Assembly: GCA_030407085.1 (NCBI GenBank)
Contig: CM059586.1
Coordinates: forward strand, 35,451,501 to 35,515,500
Direction of reading: 5' to 3'
Length of the DNA stretch: 64,000 bases
Source: Trichopria drosophilae
Taxonomy: Eukaryota > Arthropoda > Insecta > Hymenoptera > Diapriidae
The translations under genes were made by a program, and so were the position numbers. Below are positions 11,900 through 24,579 of this stretch, one piece after another (position 1 is the stretch's first letter; every line of letters begins with the position of its first letter). Under the pieces are notes generated by a model. It made no database searches. It saw nothing but the letters and a program-made list of their open reading frames with translations, and had not been told where the DNA came from.

Positions 11900-13970
11900 T
11901 TCGTAATTCTTTCTAGAGACATCTACATTTTCCTTTAAAAAGTGCATTTGGGATCGCCAAACATCGCATTTTGACTCCTTCTGTTGACGGTTGTTGAGTA
12001 ACTCAATAGAATTGTACCCGTAGTTGTTTTGTTACTTATTGATTTTTTATGCATCGTGTCTCCTAAGAAATTCTATGATTTTGTTCACATCAAACCCATT
12101 CTAGGAGCCATTTATTAGCTTACTTATTCTCACAAAATTAAATAAATTGCTAGTTGTCAGGTGGGAACTAAACTTTTAGTAGTTTTTACAAAGCTTATTG
12201 CCGTTACAATTAGTTTCTTATATTTGATCTCTTTCCTCCGAATGCCAATTTTGCATTTACATTACTTAAATATTTATTTCTTAATAATATGGTCCTTTTG
12301 TACCAGGATATTAGAAATGCACATATACTTAATATTGAAGATTGGCTAAACCAACATCTAGTATTAATATCCTAGTCTAGAACGTCGTCTTCTTCATTTT
12401 ATCTCGTTATAAGTTACGTCCCGGCATTTACTGCAATATAAAATGAAAAATATTATTATCTTTAAACTACTAAAATTGATTATCTCGTCCAGGACATGGA
12501 TGTTATTAGCCCTGTTGAAGAGGACAATATGATATCCTGGTGGGAAAGACAATTTGACAATAGTTTAAAGTCTAAGTGCCAGAGAGACAATTTTTCATAA
12601 TAGGTCCAATAGTAAGTGATTCTAAAATTTTACATACAAGAACTGGCTGATTTATTGCCCTAGAAGTGATCTGATATCCCAGTTACGTCATTTTATTTAT
12701 TTATTTCCTTTTCACTCTTGAAAAGTAAATAAACATGTATGGGTGCATACAAGTATGACCGTGATACCAAGAAAAAAGCATTTATTTACATAATTATAGA
12801 CATTACGTAATTCCATTATGTTTTTTAGACTCATTATCAGTGTATTAATAAGTTTAAATCTTCTTTTGTATAGTAGTTTTTGGAATTCGTAAAGTTGCGA
12901 AAGGCGTTATGACTGCCATAACTATAGTAGTACTAGCGTATTAAATCATAAAATGTCTGCGTTATGTTTTTATTCACGCAAATCAGTGGAAAATCACTGT
13001 TCGATTATAAATTATATAATATGTTTTTATAAAATACAAAATTGTTGATTGAAAATTTTGGTCATCCATATAAAATTACGATAATAGAGAGTTTTTGAAT
13101 AAATGATGCAAAACATTGTTTAAAAATGTCCCTTTCAGGGCTGGAAAGTCATTCTTGTGAAGCAACTCGAAAATATTTTCTTAAAAAATGTTACTTTTTC
13201 GTATCTTTATGACTGTCATATTAAATCCTCCATATTGTATTTCGTAAATCCGCTATTGTATTAGTAATTAGCGAACCCGCGAGGAACAACTTTTGTTCAA
13301 TTTCAAGCATTTCTTAAATTTTGTTCGGATACACTGGATTTGCCATTTTGAGTTTGGAAAATTTGGCATTATAAGATTAGCCATCAATGACTCTTAAAAT
13401 ATTGTCATACCAAACTTTCTGTAATTATCTTTAAAAACCTCGATAATGAATTTTTCATAAAAAACTTGATTTTTTATATTTGTTTATTTATACAACCTAA
13501 ACAGTGATATAATTATGGTATGTTTTTTTATTATAAAAGTAACAGAAAAAAAACACAAAGTCTGATATGAATGCATTAACTAGAATGTCACTAGTCAAAA
13601 TTCAGTGAAATCCAGCTGGAAATGTTACCATCATGCCTAAGGGTTGACGGTATCAATACATGATTATTACAACAAATCTCAGTTTGTAAAATCCATATCT
13701 ATAAAACTATTCAATTTGTTATCCTAAGAAATTCATATTGTTCAGGGAAGAAACATTTATCCATCACAAGTCCTGTTTCTTCATGTAGTTCATATAAGTA
13801 ACTTTAAATTAGATTAATTACATTTCTGTCAATTTAACTACATGTATTGTAAATACTATTAATTATTTAGTTCCCACTATGTATGTATATTTAGAACTGC
13901 TATTTTTCAGTGAACGGATATATTTTTAATTATTGAAAAACGATGGAAATAAAAACTCTATCGAGCCCAT
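11900..13970. other. AT-rich non-coding DNA with a possible family A fragment
   Basis: Nothing coding is recognised. At 13330-13366 the sequence GGATTTGCCATTTTGAGTTT resembles the inner arm of foldback family A, but no partner arm is evident. Confidence 0.3.
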
Positions 13971-13974
13971 TCTT

Positions 13975-14225
13975 TGTATATTATGAGTGGTAAATTGCTT
14001 AAACGAGACTTCGGGGCCGACTGTTTAAAAATTCCGGTAATAATCGAATTTTCCGAGATTGCGAGTTTTCATTCTGCTCGGCATTTCGAGCATTTTCGCG
14101 ACGTTTCTTTTTGCGGCGCCCATGAAACAAATTGGATCTCTCATAGGCGGCATTTCTTAATTAAGAGCGCACTCTAGTTGCGAAGAAGATGGAAAAAGAC
14201 GGGAGCAAAAGCCGCAGTTTCGGAT
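13975..14225. other. CpG-rich island, function unknown
   Basis: CpG- and GC-rich relative to both flanks (CTTCGGGGCCGAC near 14010, GTTTCTTTTTGCGGCGCCC near 14103). A 67-codon plus-strand open frame is present without a recognisable motif. Probably a conserved regulatory or untranslated segment. Confidence 0.3.
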
Positions 14226-14229
14226 CTTC

Positions 14230-15010
14230 TTCAAAATTCTTGTGTTTTGTAAAATTTAATTTATTATTGGCCGTGTGAATCGAGAATAAGGAAAACCATC
14301 CTATTCTGTTGAAATGTATAATTATCTGGTTTTAAATGTTTATATAAATTTTCAATATTTTCTTTCCTAGAATTTAAATACTACTAATAACAATGTAACT
14401 CTTACTAAATGTTCTCAAATGTTCCAATATTTGCAGTTTTTTAAAAAATGTAATTTTTGTCCAATTTTGATCTAATTTCCAGAAGTACTCTTTGAAAAAT
14501 TACAGATTCAGAAATGTTTCAAAAAGTTTATCTTATATATTCGTGCATTAAACAGAATTCTGCAGATTCCATCTTTACCACCATAAACTGTTGAGTATTT
14601 TTCTAGCTTTATTCAAAAAAGTTTTAGTATGTTAGATAAGTTTCTAGCATTAGAAGCAATTGAGTCCCTGGTAGAAATTCGGTATAATATGGACCAGTTT
14701 TTGGCTATTAATATAATAAATATTGTATATAAACTTCTATAGCGGCCAGTTTGTAATAAAAAATGTGGTCAGTTTTCCATGCAAAATGTAACAATGTCTT
14801 AGATAGTACTTACTTAGATACCTCCTTTACGCAAATAGTGGACGCAGTTTCTTCTCTGCTTTTGCACACAATTACTCAGAACATTTCGTATCAATAACAT
14901 GTGTTTATGTATTTTTTATACATTTTTGGTACAGTTTTAGAGTAGACTGTTTTTAAGCCTAAATATTATTTGGAAAATGATATTTTGCTGGATTTTGCAC
15001 GTTGAGTATA
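14230..15010. other. AT-rich non-coding DNA
   Basis: No gene or clear repeat seen. Confidence 0.4.
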
Positions 15011-15013
15011 TTA

Positions 15014-15031
15014 ATCATCATCATCATCATC
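15014..15031 (+). repeat. (ATC)6 microsatellite
   Basis: Six uninterrupted ATC units. Confidence 0.95.
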
Positions 15032-15147
15032 TATCGTTATTGTCATCAATTATTTCGTCAGAGTTTAAAGTGTCAGCACGGGCAAGTCTGTTGTTAGCTT
15101 TAAAAAATTTTAAATGACTCAACCAACATGGCAAGCAGTTCTTAAAA

Positions 15148-15240
15148 ACAAACGGATTGGCTAGAATTTTATTACATATCGGATTCGCCATTTCTAATTT
15201 TTGAAAACTAACTTCGAATTTGTAATCAGCGACCATAAAA
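15148..15240 (-). mobile_element. Foldback family A fragment (one arm)
   Basis: ATCGGATTCGCCATTTCTAA, TTTTTGAAAACTAACTTCGA and TTTGTAATCAGCGACC follow one another in the same order as the right arm of family A (compare 32855-32927 and 56220-56297). No left arm was found nearby, so the copy is truncated. Confidence 0.65.
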
Positions 15241-15362
15241 CGCGCCAAGTAGCAAGTTTCAGACGACTTGCATAATTTGTAAAAAAGTGTCACAGAAAGT
15301 GACAGAACGTCACCTAATAAACTTTATTGTAATTACTGATTTGATTTTGCGGAATATCAGAC

Positions 15363-15446
15363 CCCAACAAACACAGAAAGTACTAGCCATATAATCTGTG
15401 CATAACTGTCATTTAGTACATCAACGTTAGTTTTATGTTTGCTGGG
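15363..15446. mobile_element. Small CCCARCAAACA-ended inverted-repeat element
   Basis: The ends CCCAACAAACACAGAAAGTA and (reverse complement of the right end) CCCAGCAAACATAAAACTAA match over about 17 bases with a few differences. The whole is 84 bases. Immediate flanks (ac / ag) give no target duplication. Confidence 0.5.
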
Positions 15447-15449
15447 AGC

Positions 15450-16600
15450 TTTTAGACTCTGCATTCCAATAAGGAATACTGCTGAAATTTGAATCGATTC
15501 AGATGTAAACGGCTAGTCAAATGAATCGATACACCACTCATCGTTCCGATGTATCAAAAAAGTTACTAGAGAATAGGCTTGGGTAATACGAAACTAAACG
15601 CAAGATACTTTATTAAAATCATAGCGAAATCAAGTAAATAACGAATGATCAAAGTGGAACAAAAAATATATAATCTATATATTTTATTTGAATCCCTCTT
15701 AATAATAAACTATGCATGTTATAACCTATTCATAAAAATGCAATTTTCCAACATAACTGCCAAATGTCAGTAATGTTAATCAACGGTTTTGCACGTATTA
15801 ATAAATAATAACTTATTGAAATAAACCAACAGACTGTACCCCGCAAAGTTTTGTATATTTGGTCTTCAATAACTTCAGAAGCAAGTCTATTTATTTTCAG
15901 CCTGGGATTTCCGCGGATGAATTAATAACTGTATAAAGTGAAAATAAATATCATAATTCGTTTATGTTATTTTCCTCCATTGCACATTCATTATTTATTC
16001 CAATCTCCACTTTCAGAATCAACGACGTTAACGGTGTATTGAACTCAATATATGTATCATTATAACATTTCCAGTTTGGTACTTTCTGTTTATAGTATAC
16101 CTATTTCCAACAATAACGCTAAGTTTTCTCTAAAGCTGAACTTTCTTCGTATACTTTACAGTTATTGATATTTTTGCAACATTGAATTTACATATTATTC
16201 TTTCCTTTTTATACTATTTATACAAGAATAGTGAAACGGTGAGCTACACTGCTAGAAATTATGTAGGAAATTTAACTAATCTCACCATAACTTTGTGGAC
16301 AGACCCGCATTTATGTTAATATATATTATTACTATAGTAAATTTTTTTATTATGATATGTTGCTATTCTGCGAAGCAATTTCATTATACAGTAGAGAAAA
16401 ACTGCTATAATACTAGTAAAAATTATAACGGCGTTGTCCTCGAAAATCTGGCCAGAATAGTAAAATTTCCTGTACATTTTTTCTTACTTTAGAGACCAAA
16501 TATATTAATAGGATAACTTCTTCATAATTATGGCATCGACTGCAGTAAATTGTTATAGATTTGCGATTAGATTTTGATAAATTTTTCGAATACAAGTTAG
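15450..16600. other. AT-rich non-coding DNA
   Basis: No gene or repeat recognised. Confidence 0.4.
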
Positions 16601-16608
16601 AAGGACTA

Positions 16609-18128
16609 CCCGAGTAAAAATGTAATATAAACGATAGATCTATGATGGATTCACGGAGAATCGACTCCGTGAAAAATCCGTCCTTTGAAACAAATATGGA
16701 TTTAGTTTTATAAAAAATTTAATATGCATGATAGATCAATGATGTATTCACGGTAAATCTACTTTATAATATGTTAGTGTTTGGTTTTATCATGAAATGA
16801 TATTTTTTGCATTTTATATTTTCATTTTTACATTTTATACTCTCTAAATCTGAAGCAGCGCGTATATTCGCTGATTTGCAGCGGTTTTCGCTGATTCATA
16901 TTTAGAGAGTAGTAGTACAGAGAATATATACAAGTAATATTTGGACAAAACAAAACCATTTATACAACAGTTTTTCCTCGTATTATATTTCAATACAAAA
17001 ACGGAGATCTACATACAAACAAAGAAAACAATGGAAAAACTTAAGGATATGGTACTGCTGCTCTGCTCGTACATTTCTGCGACAGTAGAACTTGGCGACT
17101 TGTACTCCACGTAAAAAATATATCATCAAATACAAAAACAAACACTAAAACTTGTATTTGCTTATGAAATACCCAAGGAGCAACGATATGTCACTCTAAA
17201 AACTGCAGCTGTCATCACTCATACAAGAAAATCGAATCTCCTGCAGGAACCAACTGAATAATTTCTTTTAGAATAATTTTCAAAACTTCTTGCTATAAAC
17301 AAAAACGGGAACACGTGAAAGCAGATTACAATTTATCAGTTTAATTTTATTTTAATTAATAACACTGCATACATAATGTATTTCGTATTTAGGTTCGGCA
17401 CAAACTGCAAAAAAAAACAAAGCTCTTCTTTTATTATACAATGACAGTCCTTGGTAATGTGGTTGCTATGGAGGTTGTTGATTTTTAACATGTGCTGAAC
17501 TTTTGACAGTTTGTATCGAGCATTGGTACAGAATACTTCGCGTTGGACATTTTAATAAAAATAAGCATACATGTTGTAATTTGTTTTCTCGTGTTTCTGT
17601 TTCTGTAGTAAGAATTTTTTAATATTTTCCAAGCAGAAATTATTCAGTTGGTTCATATGATATTTCATTGCTAGGATATTTCTTACGGAAAATATTTTTC
17701 GTATTTTATCAGCATTTATGTATGTATTCTTTAGGATCAAGTCATAATTTTGATGTAGTTTTGGAGCAGTCCAGGAACACCATATCCTTGAGTTTCCTCG
17801 TGTTTTTGAGTAGTTTCGTTGCTTCGTCTTTTCCTTTGTATGTGCAATGTATATCTCTGTTTATCAATTTAGGTTTTGGCATATTAAATTAATTTTTTAT
17901 TCGAAAATAAAAGTCTCTACTATTATATTCTATATCAAATATAAAATACATAATTTTAAAGTAAAACTAAGCACTAATTTGTACAGTAGATTCACCATGA
18001 ATCAATCGTGCATATTAAATCTTGATAAAGATTAAATTCATATTTGTTTCACAGGACGGACATTTCACGGAGTAGATTCTGCGTAGATGCATCATGAATC
18101 TATCGTCTATATTAAATTTTTACTCGGG
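16609..18128. mobile_element. 1,520 bp TA-flanked transposon with long inverted repeats
   Basis: TA at 16607-16608 precedes CCCGAGTAAAAATGTAATAT, and ATATTAAATTTTTACTCGGG is followed by TA at 18129-18130. The arms stay similar for about 240 bases. Shared inner blocks include GATGGATTCACGGAG / (rc) GATGCATCTACGCAG, GAAACAAATATGGATTTA / GAAACAAATATGAATTTA, and TTTAATATGCATGATAGATC / TTTAATATGCACGATTGATT. The TA flanks and terminal CCC suggest a Tc1/mariner-type or related element. The 1 kb interior has only short open frames (up to 74 codons) with no DDE-type motif that I can see, so it is probably non-autonomous. A 70 bp element is nested in the left arm. Confidence 0.85.
16840..16909. mobile_element. 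70 bp nested palindromic MITE (CTCTCTAAAT ends)
   Basis: CTCTCTAAATCTGAAGCAGC at the left and GCTGATTCATATTTAGAGAG at the right are inverted, with TA on both sides (16838-16839 and 16910-16911). Inner CGCTGATTTGCAGCG adds a second small stem. The first ten bases equal the end of the 224 bp element at 49212-49435. It sits at the inner edge of the left arm of the 1,520 bp transposon. Confidence 0.7.
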
Positions 18129-18134
18129 TATTTT

Positions 18135-19410
18135 ATAAATCGATAAAAATGATATTGATGAATCATACTTGTAAAGTTAGATTTTTTGTTAGTAAAAATT
18201 CGTAAAGATTGGACCAAACGTTGACATAAAACTATAGAAACGACGTAATATTTATAAATATCACGGTACACAGTAAGGAACGGAAAACGTATGCATATAT
18301 ATTTGCAACTTTCATCATTTTATCGTCACTTGCTTCAAATGCCTGTTTAATTGATTAACTTAACACAGTAAGCATTAATTAATATCAGTTTCCTCAAAAA
18401 AAAAATGATTGTATTACGAAATTAAACTTCCAATAGTAGCTTAAAATAGATTATAATAAGATTAATAAAGGTTGGTGTTTAACTATATTGATTATTTTTT
18501 ACATATTTTGATCTGAAAATAGACAATGCTAAATAAAATCTCAAACAAGTTGATTTGATTCTGAGGTGCAACATAAATATAGGATACCAACTGATTATTT
18601 TAAATGACGTCCTAAGTAAATTAAAAAACATTCTTGATCACTACAGATTAAGTTTGAAAACATTTTTAGCGCTTTCATTCGACAGTAATTTGAATGTAAT
18701 TTCTCTCTTGTTGGATGGGTTTCGTTTTCACTCAATCTTTTTATAAATTATTTTTTTCACGCACATCATTGTTCTTTTGTTTCCTCATCAGGATCATCGA
18801 ACGTTCACAGTATCGTGTGTACTACTTGTTTTTCGATTTTTCTGTTGAACCATTGGTACACGCAGGTGCAGCTTCACAATTGAGCCAGAGAATATGCACA
18901 GTTGAGTCTCGATGACAGTATCACCGGATGTAGGGTGTATATGCACTAACCACGCACGAGAAAGGCATGAAAAGACTGATGAGTGGTCTTATGTGGTTTC
19001 GCATCTTCGAAAACATGCACAAGTGCCGTGAGAAAAGAACAAAATATTTATGTTTAAATAAAATAATGTCTAAAAGTGTATCATGTTTTAAAGTTTATTT
19101 GACATTTATTGTATGCACGTCATTGTACGACTGAAACGACATACTGAAATTCTCTATTGTGTTTTAAAAAATATTATAATATTCGACCTTATGCAGTTAA
19201 CAATAGAGTGCCCCGTATTATCTAAATGTTAAAAGAGTCAACGGTATCAATGTACTTATACTATGAAAAACGACAGGATTTTCAAATTGTGCATTGAGTA
19301 CCTAACCTATTCCTGAGAGATTTATAGTCTGCGTTAAAGGACAATAGAATTGTTTTGAAAGTTCAGCATTATTATTTTGGAATAATAATATACAAAATAA
19401 GAATAAAAGT
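18135..19410. other. AT-rich non-coding DNA
   Basis: Short plus-strand open frames near 18555-18915 show no recognisable domain. A slightly CpG-richer patch lies at 18840-19030. No gene supported. Confidence 0.4.
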
Positions 19411-19415
19411 AAACG

Positions 19416-19618
19416 CCCAATGGGCACGAAGAACCCAAATGTTTCTAAAACGTTTTTAGAATGGTTCAGAAACGTTCCCAAAACGTTTTATGTCCGCAAC
19501 TTTTACGGAACGTTTTATAAACGTTTCATCCATGTTACAGACATAAAACGTTTTAGGAACGTTTCTGGAACGTTCTAAAAACATTTTAGAAACATTCGGG
19601 ACTTTCGTGTCCGTTGGG
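19416..19618. mobile_element. 203 bp palindromic CCCAAYGG element, copy 1
   Basis: Ends CCCAATGGGCACGAAG and CTTTCGTGTCCGTTGGG enclose an almost fully palindromic body built from AAAACGTTTTAGAA, GGAACGTTTCTGGAACGTTC and similar blocks. The body folds around CAACTTTTACGGAACG. A second copy of exactly the same length lies at 31479-31681. The flanking dinucleotides are CG on both sides (19414-19415 and 19619-19620). No coding capacity. Confidence 0.88.
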
Positions 19619-19624
19619 CGGGTT

Positions 19625-22600
19625 AGACTCCATACAATTATAAAGAATGGCGTAAAGTTACACTGATAGTTACAGGGTTACAAGATGTAATTGTGAGGAT
19701 CAGAAATCGAGATAAATTATATACTATCAGCCTGAGACTTATACTTTTCAGGGTTCAGAGTACACTGAGTACACTTCTGATCCTCTCTGTCGGGATAGCA
19801 TCTTAAAATTATTTATTTAAGAATAATGTAATCTAATGCATTGTTAATATGTACACATAAAAATAATCCACACATTTTTATATGTGAAGTGATTTCAAAT
19901 CGCACTGTCTCGTTTCTAATCCACTGACTTTCACCTCTGTCAATATTGTATTGAGACTGCAAACAATTTCTCCAAATACGCTCTAGTACAGACGAGGAAA
20001 GCAATAGAAGTGAGAACAATGGAACGATTTTTACGTAATATGTCGTGAATCTTGACGGCTACACATTAAAACAGGCCTTTGTTTCAAATTCAGGTGATAC
20101 AAAAAAATTTCCTGCAGAGAAAAAGAATAAATTATAGTTATAGGTATTTCAAAAGTGCTGTTTTATGTGATTTATTATATAAACAAACGTCGATAAAGTT
20201 AAAGTTACCATCTGAACAAGCTTCCAAGTTAGAAGCTGCAAACTAATTTTAGATATGTGTATGATTAAAGAAGGATATGGTTCAGACAAATTTTCGTAAT
20301 TGTTAAAATAAAGAAAATTCAAGATTAATATCAGGACACGAGGAGATTTGCGAGAAAAGATTCGCTTGACTTCAATACTAGATTTGGGACTGCTTTCTAT
20401 TTCTAAGTGAACATATAGTTACAAGAGCAGAAGGATTCACAAGCAGAATAGTAGTTTCGTCCTACAGTAAAATTGTATCTTGGATTTAATTGTTATTATA
20501 TACCGTAAAATTAACCAATTGAATTAACAAAATAAATTTGGACCCTTTTCATCGCGATTCTAATTTGAGTACGTGATCTTTAAGCTATTGTGTTCATAAT
20601 GTGCTATTGTTTGGAAATACAATAAAGATCATGAGGTTTCAGGTTGACCTGTCAAACAATAATACACACATTCACACATTTGATTTGTATAATACATCGA
20701 CCAATAAATTAGTTGGAATTTCGAAAATTAGGAGAACCATTCCCTTATCGGCTACTTTGGGGTTCATTTGAGATTCTGCATTTTAACGTTAATTTTTGTT
20801 GTCGCATTTTCCAGCACTACTGCTAGTGCTTGCAGCAGGTAAATTTGTTATTTCAGATAGTTCGCAGCACTCTGAAAATGCTTTTTGGATCGTTGCAAAG
20901 CCTTCATACTTCAGAATAGGGAATTTAGAAAAGGCATATTCATTTTTAATCAGAACCTAATTTTTCATTTCAAAGGCAGAACACATCTTAATATTTGGGA
21001 AATTATGTAATAAAATTTAACCCATTTGTTACAAACCTTCAAATATAAATGGTTATGGCAATATATAAAAACCCTCCAAAAAATATAAATAAAATTTAAC
21101 ACATTTGTTAAAAATATTCTTAATAAATCTAAAAATGTTGTATATAAAATATACGGTCATAAATTTTAAACTTAACAAATCGAGGATAGTAGGGAAATGA
21201 AACAAATACCAGTTATGATTTTTACATATGATTGCATTGTAAGATTTCCTCCGACGATGTACAACTTTTCCTTCGGCGAAATGCTTGAAAAAAAAGTTCG
21301 TAAACTCCTAAATTCTAAGTTTTCAATTCATAAATTCTACCAGGGTGAATTGTCAAAATACTTGAATCTTCATACCTTACGCTCACCAAATGTAAAAATC
21401 GTAAAACCAATTTGGTTAATTTTACTTTCAGAATATACCTCAAATACTTTTTTACTCTGAGGAAATTTTTGAAGTCATTATTTGGTTAAATTAACCCATC
21501 AAATAGACCTCTATACAATAATACCTTTTGACGTAGAACACATATTTTAGGTTGTAATTTGGTTATTTTTTACTAAAATAGGGAATTTCAACTGTGGCTG
21601 GGGGGTCAGAATTTTTTACTTTGCTGCTAAGGTCTGACATGTAATTTTTAGTATTTTTTTAAATTCCTTTGTAGTTTATCGATTATTATTAAAACTGATA
21701 TTCGAAGATGATAATTATTAAATCCAATAATTTTGTAGATACTAAAAGTGAATTTTGTAAAATACAAATTAAACTTGAAAACGAAAGAAAGAAAACCTGT
21801 GTTAAACAAACGCCAAAATGCGGCGTAAAATAGTATAATATAATTTGGTAACAATTAGTGTGTATGTTTGTGCTACAGCGTATCTCATTTACATCATGAT
21901 ACAATATTAATAGCAGTTATTAGTTCTCAATACTAAAACTCAAATAGTTTTGAACAGTTTTTGCATTATTATCAAATACAGTATCATAATTAGTATCTTA
22001 CAGACAGAGAAATAAAAGAAATAAATAGATTAGTAGATATCATATACTTCTGAACAATTCAGACTAATTTTTACTTACATATGATGCGTATTCCACCAAG
22101 TGTAAATCTGTTATAGGCACAATTACTTTAAATAAGCTGGTATTTTTTAATTAGAGGGAACTCCTTTAGCAGAGGCAAGACAAAATATATCGTAAAATGC
22201 ATCGGGTGCATCGTTCAATATTATATTGATTCTGATCTGCATATTTGAAAATTTTTCTTTGCTGAAACTACATTTTTATGTACAGAACAGTAATCACTAC
22301 AATCAAACTGAATGTAAATTCTCGTATAACAAAACTCTAACCCATCACATTTAAAACTCGTACATACACAAACTGAACTATTAATAAAAATATATTCTTA
22401 TTTAAAAAAAATCCGGTATGCAATGTAGGCAAGGTAAAAGTAAAGAAAATAGAAATAAACTTAAGGAGGAATTGTAATATGACTTTTGTACGTATGATGA
22501 ACATAAGTAGCACGTGTATAACAGTAAGTCTGCGTCTATAGCTAATGAACGAAGGATTTGTCTTTGTAGCAAAAGAAATAATCTCTAGAACGTGTGAAAA

Positions 22601-24300
22601 TACATTATCAACATTACACGTCGAGTAAATAAATAGAACGGAAGAGAAACTACTGTTGCATAAAAAATATACCAGTCTTGAATTTTCCCCAAGTAATTTG
22701 AGCCCAGCCTCTATCAACATCTGTTATGCAAACGTGGGTGCGAAAGTTTACACATTCGCAGACAAGTTTATTTAGGTTCGATCTCAGTAATTTCATACTG
22801 CTACGTTACTGCTACGTTTATTTATGTCGCACATGTGCATAAATATTAGTCGAGTTAATTTAGCGGTACTGAACTGCAAATGTGCTGCAAGCTCAATTAT
22901 AGAAGGTTCCGAAGAAAATATTAGAGCATGATATTTGAAATTACTATATAAAGACTAATAAAATGAGTAGTTACTTAAATACTTTCCGATTTTCCTTTAC
23001 ATATTCAAAATTGTAAATAGGTTTTTAATCGTTATTACGCTACTTCAAGTAATACCTGCAAAATAAGTGTATGCTACATTTGCGTAAGTATCGAAGTAAT
23101 TAGAAAAATAAAAAATATATAAATCGATTTTTAATTAGCTGTGACCTAGGACAAATTGCAGTACAGAAAACAAAACAAAATATCTGCTTCCAAAGAAAAA
23201 TATAATCATAAAATTAGATAATTACGACATTTTTTGGAAAAATACATTATTATATAGAAAAATAGACGTTCCAAAATTAAACTACTTATTTATTGTAAAT
23301 ATCGTATTCTTCACTTGCCTCGTCATGTCTTCGCAGAAGCTGTATACTAATAAGTAACTCTAAATTTCATAACCTCATAATTTTTTTGTTAAATAATTAT
23401 GAAATAAAATAGAGACTATAATTTTTCAAATGAAGAAAGAGCAAAATAAATGTACAGTAACTGGTGTTTATTATCATGATCTCTTGAAAACAAGAAAACG
23501 ACTTCCTCTTTTTTATTTAATTCCTATGCTTGTAATGAGTAACAAATTTAATATGAAATAAGTATTATTTTGTGTAAATGCTTATTTTGACCTAATTCTC
23601 CAGGGTCTGGAATACCATAATTGGAAGTTATAAAGGCTAATTGCCTTAAGTTTTAAATACAACCATGGTTTGTTGACTTTATTATTTAAATAGTAAGCTT
23701 AGCTACCTAATTTGTAATGTTCACTATTTAAATAATAAAATTAACTAAGAATGACACCGGTGTATTATCATGCTATTTAGTTAATAGTCAACACTTTCTT
23801 TTTTTTCCATGTACTTGACAGTAGCGTGAATTTTCTGCAATGTCTTCTATTAGACGGTCAAACTAAAATTGGCTATCGTTTTGCTTCACGAAACTATAAC
23901 CTCGAAAACCGAATATTACAGCTAATAACAATATATTTAACGCATTTACCATTTTAGTTTATTCCGATTTACTAGATTTTATTTTCATTCTAGGCTGTTA
24001 TTTTATAATGAAAGTGGACAACGAAATATAAATAACTTAACTTGCAGTTGCTTGGAAAACTTAAGACGGCCCTATCCTACACAAAGACTGAGAAAAAGTG
24101 ACGATGTCAAGTCTCATAATCATAATTTGTCAACCAGACATATACAAAAAACCCAAAGGGATACTAATATAAATTATAATAAATTCCATGAATCGAGAAG
24201 AGAGTGCGAGATCGAAAAATAATAGAAATATTTTAGCATTGAATGAAAATCGCAATAATTTATTAAATATTTTATTTAAACATTTATTTGTATTAATTTT
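19625..24300. other. AT-rich non-coding DNA
   Basis: About 4.7 kb without a recognisable gene. It contains a short direct repeat (AATAAAATTTAACCCATTTG near 21010, AATAAAATTTAACACATTTG near 21090). A 127-codon minus-strand open frame at 22337-22720 has no recognisable family features and is judged to be chance. Confidence 0.4.
23672..23745. repeat. Inverted repeat, ~22 bp arms
   Basis: GTTGACTTTATTATTTAAAT is mirrored by ATTTAAATAATAAAATTAAC after a 27-base spacer. It is AT-rich but longer than expected by chance, and may be a small foldback element. Confidence 0.55.
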
Positions 24301-24428
24301 AATAAATACGTGTGATTATCTAATTCGATATGAATATATCCTTTAATTCTCATGCCATATCTGGATTATGTATGGATATTGAAGAGTTAATGTTATTGCA
24401 TCAAGATCATAAAACTATTTTTATTTGA

Positions 24429-24578
24429 AATTGCGATTTACCTAATATTCAATGGATAAGCGATGACTCAGGATTCACTTTTGTTGTTACTCAATTGATT
24501 TCTTTATTTTCAATTAACGCTGCTAATATTTTATCAGATTTTTTTAATGGCATAGTTATTGCAAAGATCATTAATTAA
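24429..24578 (+). pseudogene. Fragment of a LINE endonuclease domain
   Basis: A 49-codon open stretch after a stop reads NCDLPNIQWISDDSGF near its start. This matches the pattern of the apurinic-type endonuclease of insect non-LTR retrotransposons, where a GDFNLP motif is followed by a W and then a D-S pair. It continues with an ISLFS...LSDFFN stretch that fits the hydrophobic helix after that motif. The expected GDFN has decayed to NCD and is directly preceded by a stop codon. No reverse transcriptase follows within the next kilobase. This is a dead fragment; the family assignment rests on the short motif only. Confidence 0.5.
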
Positions 24579-24579
24579 A

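Noticed and set aside
15363..15446. Inclusion in the CCC...GGG group with 2 bp duplication
   Set aside because: Its flanking dinucleotides are AC and AG, so no duplication is present; only the inverted ends are reported.
22337..22720. 127-codon minus-strand open frame
   Set aside because: No recognisable domain, composition follows the AT-rich background, and no splice or promoter context; chance is sufficient.
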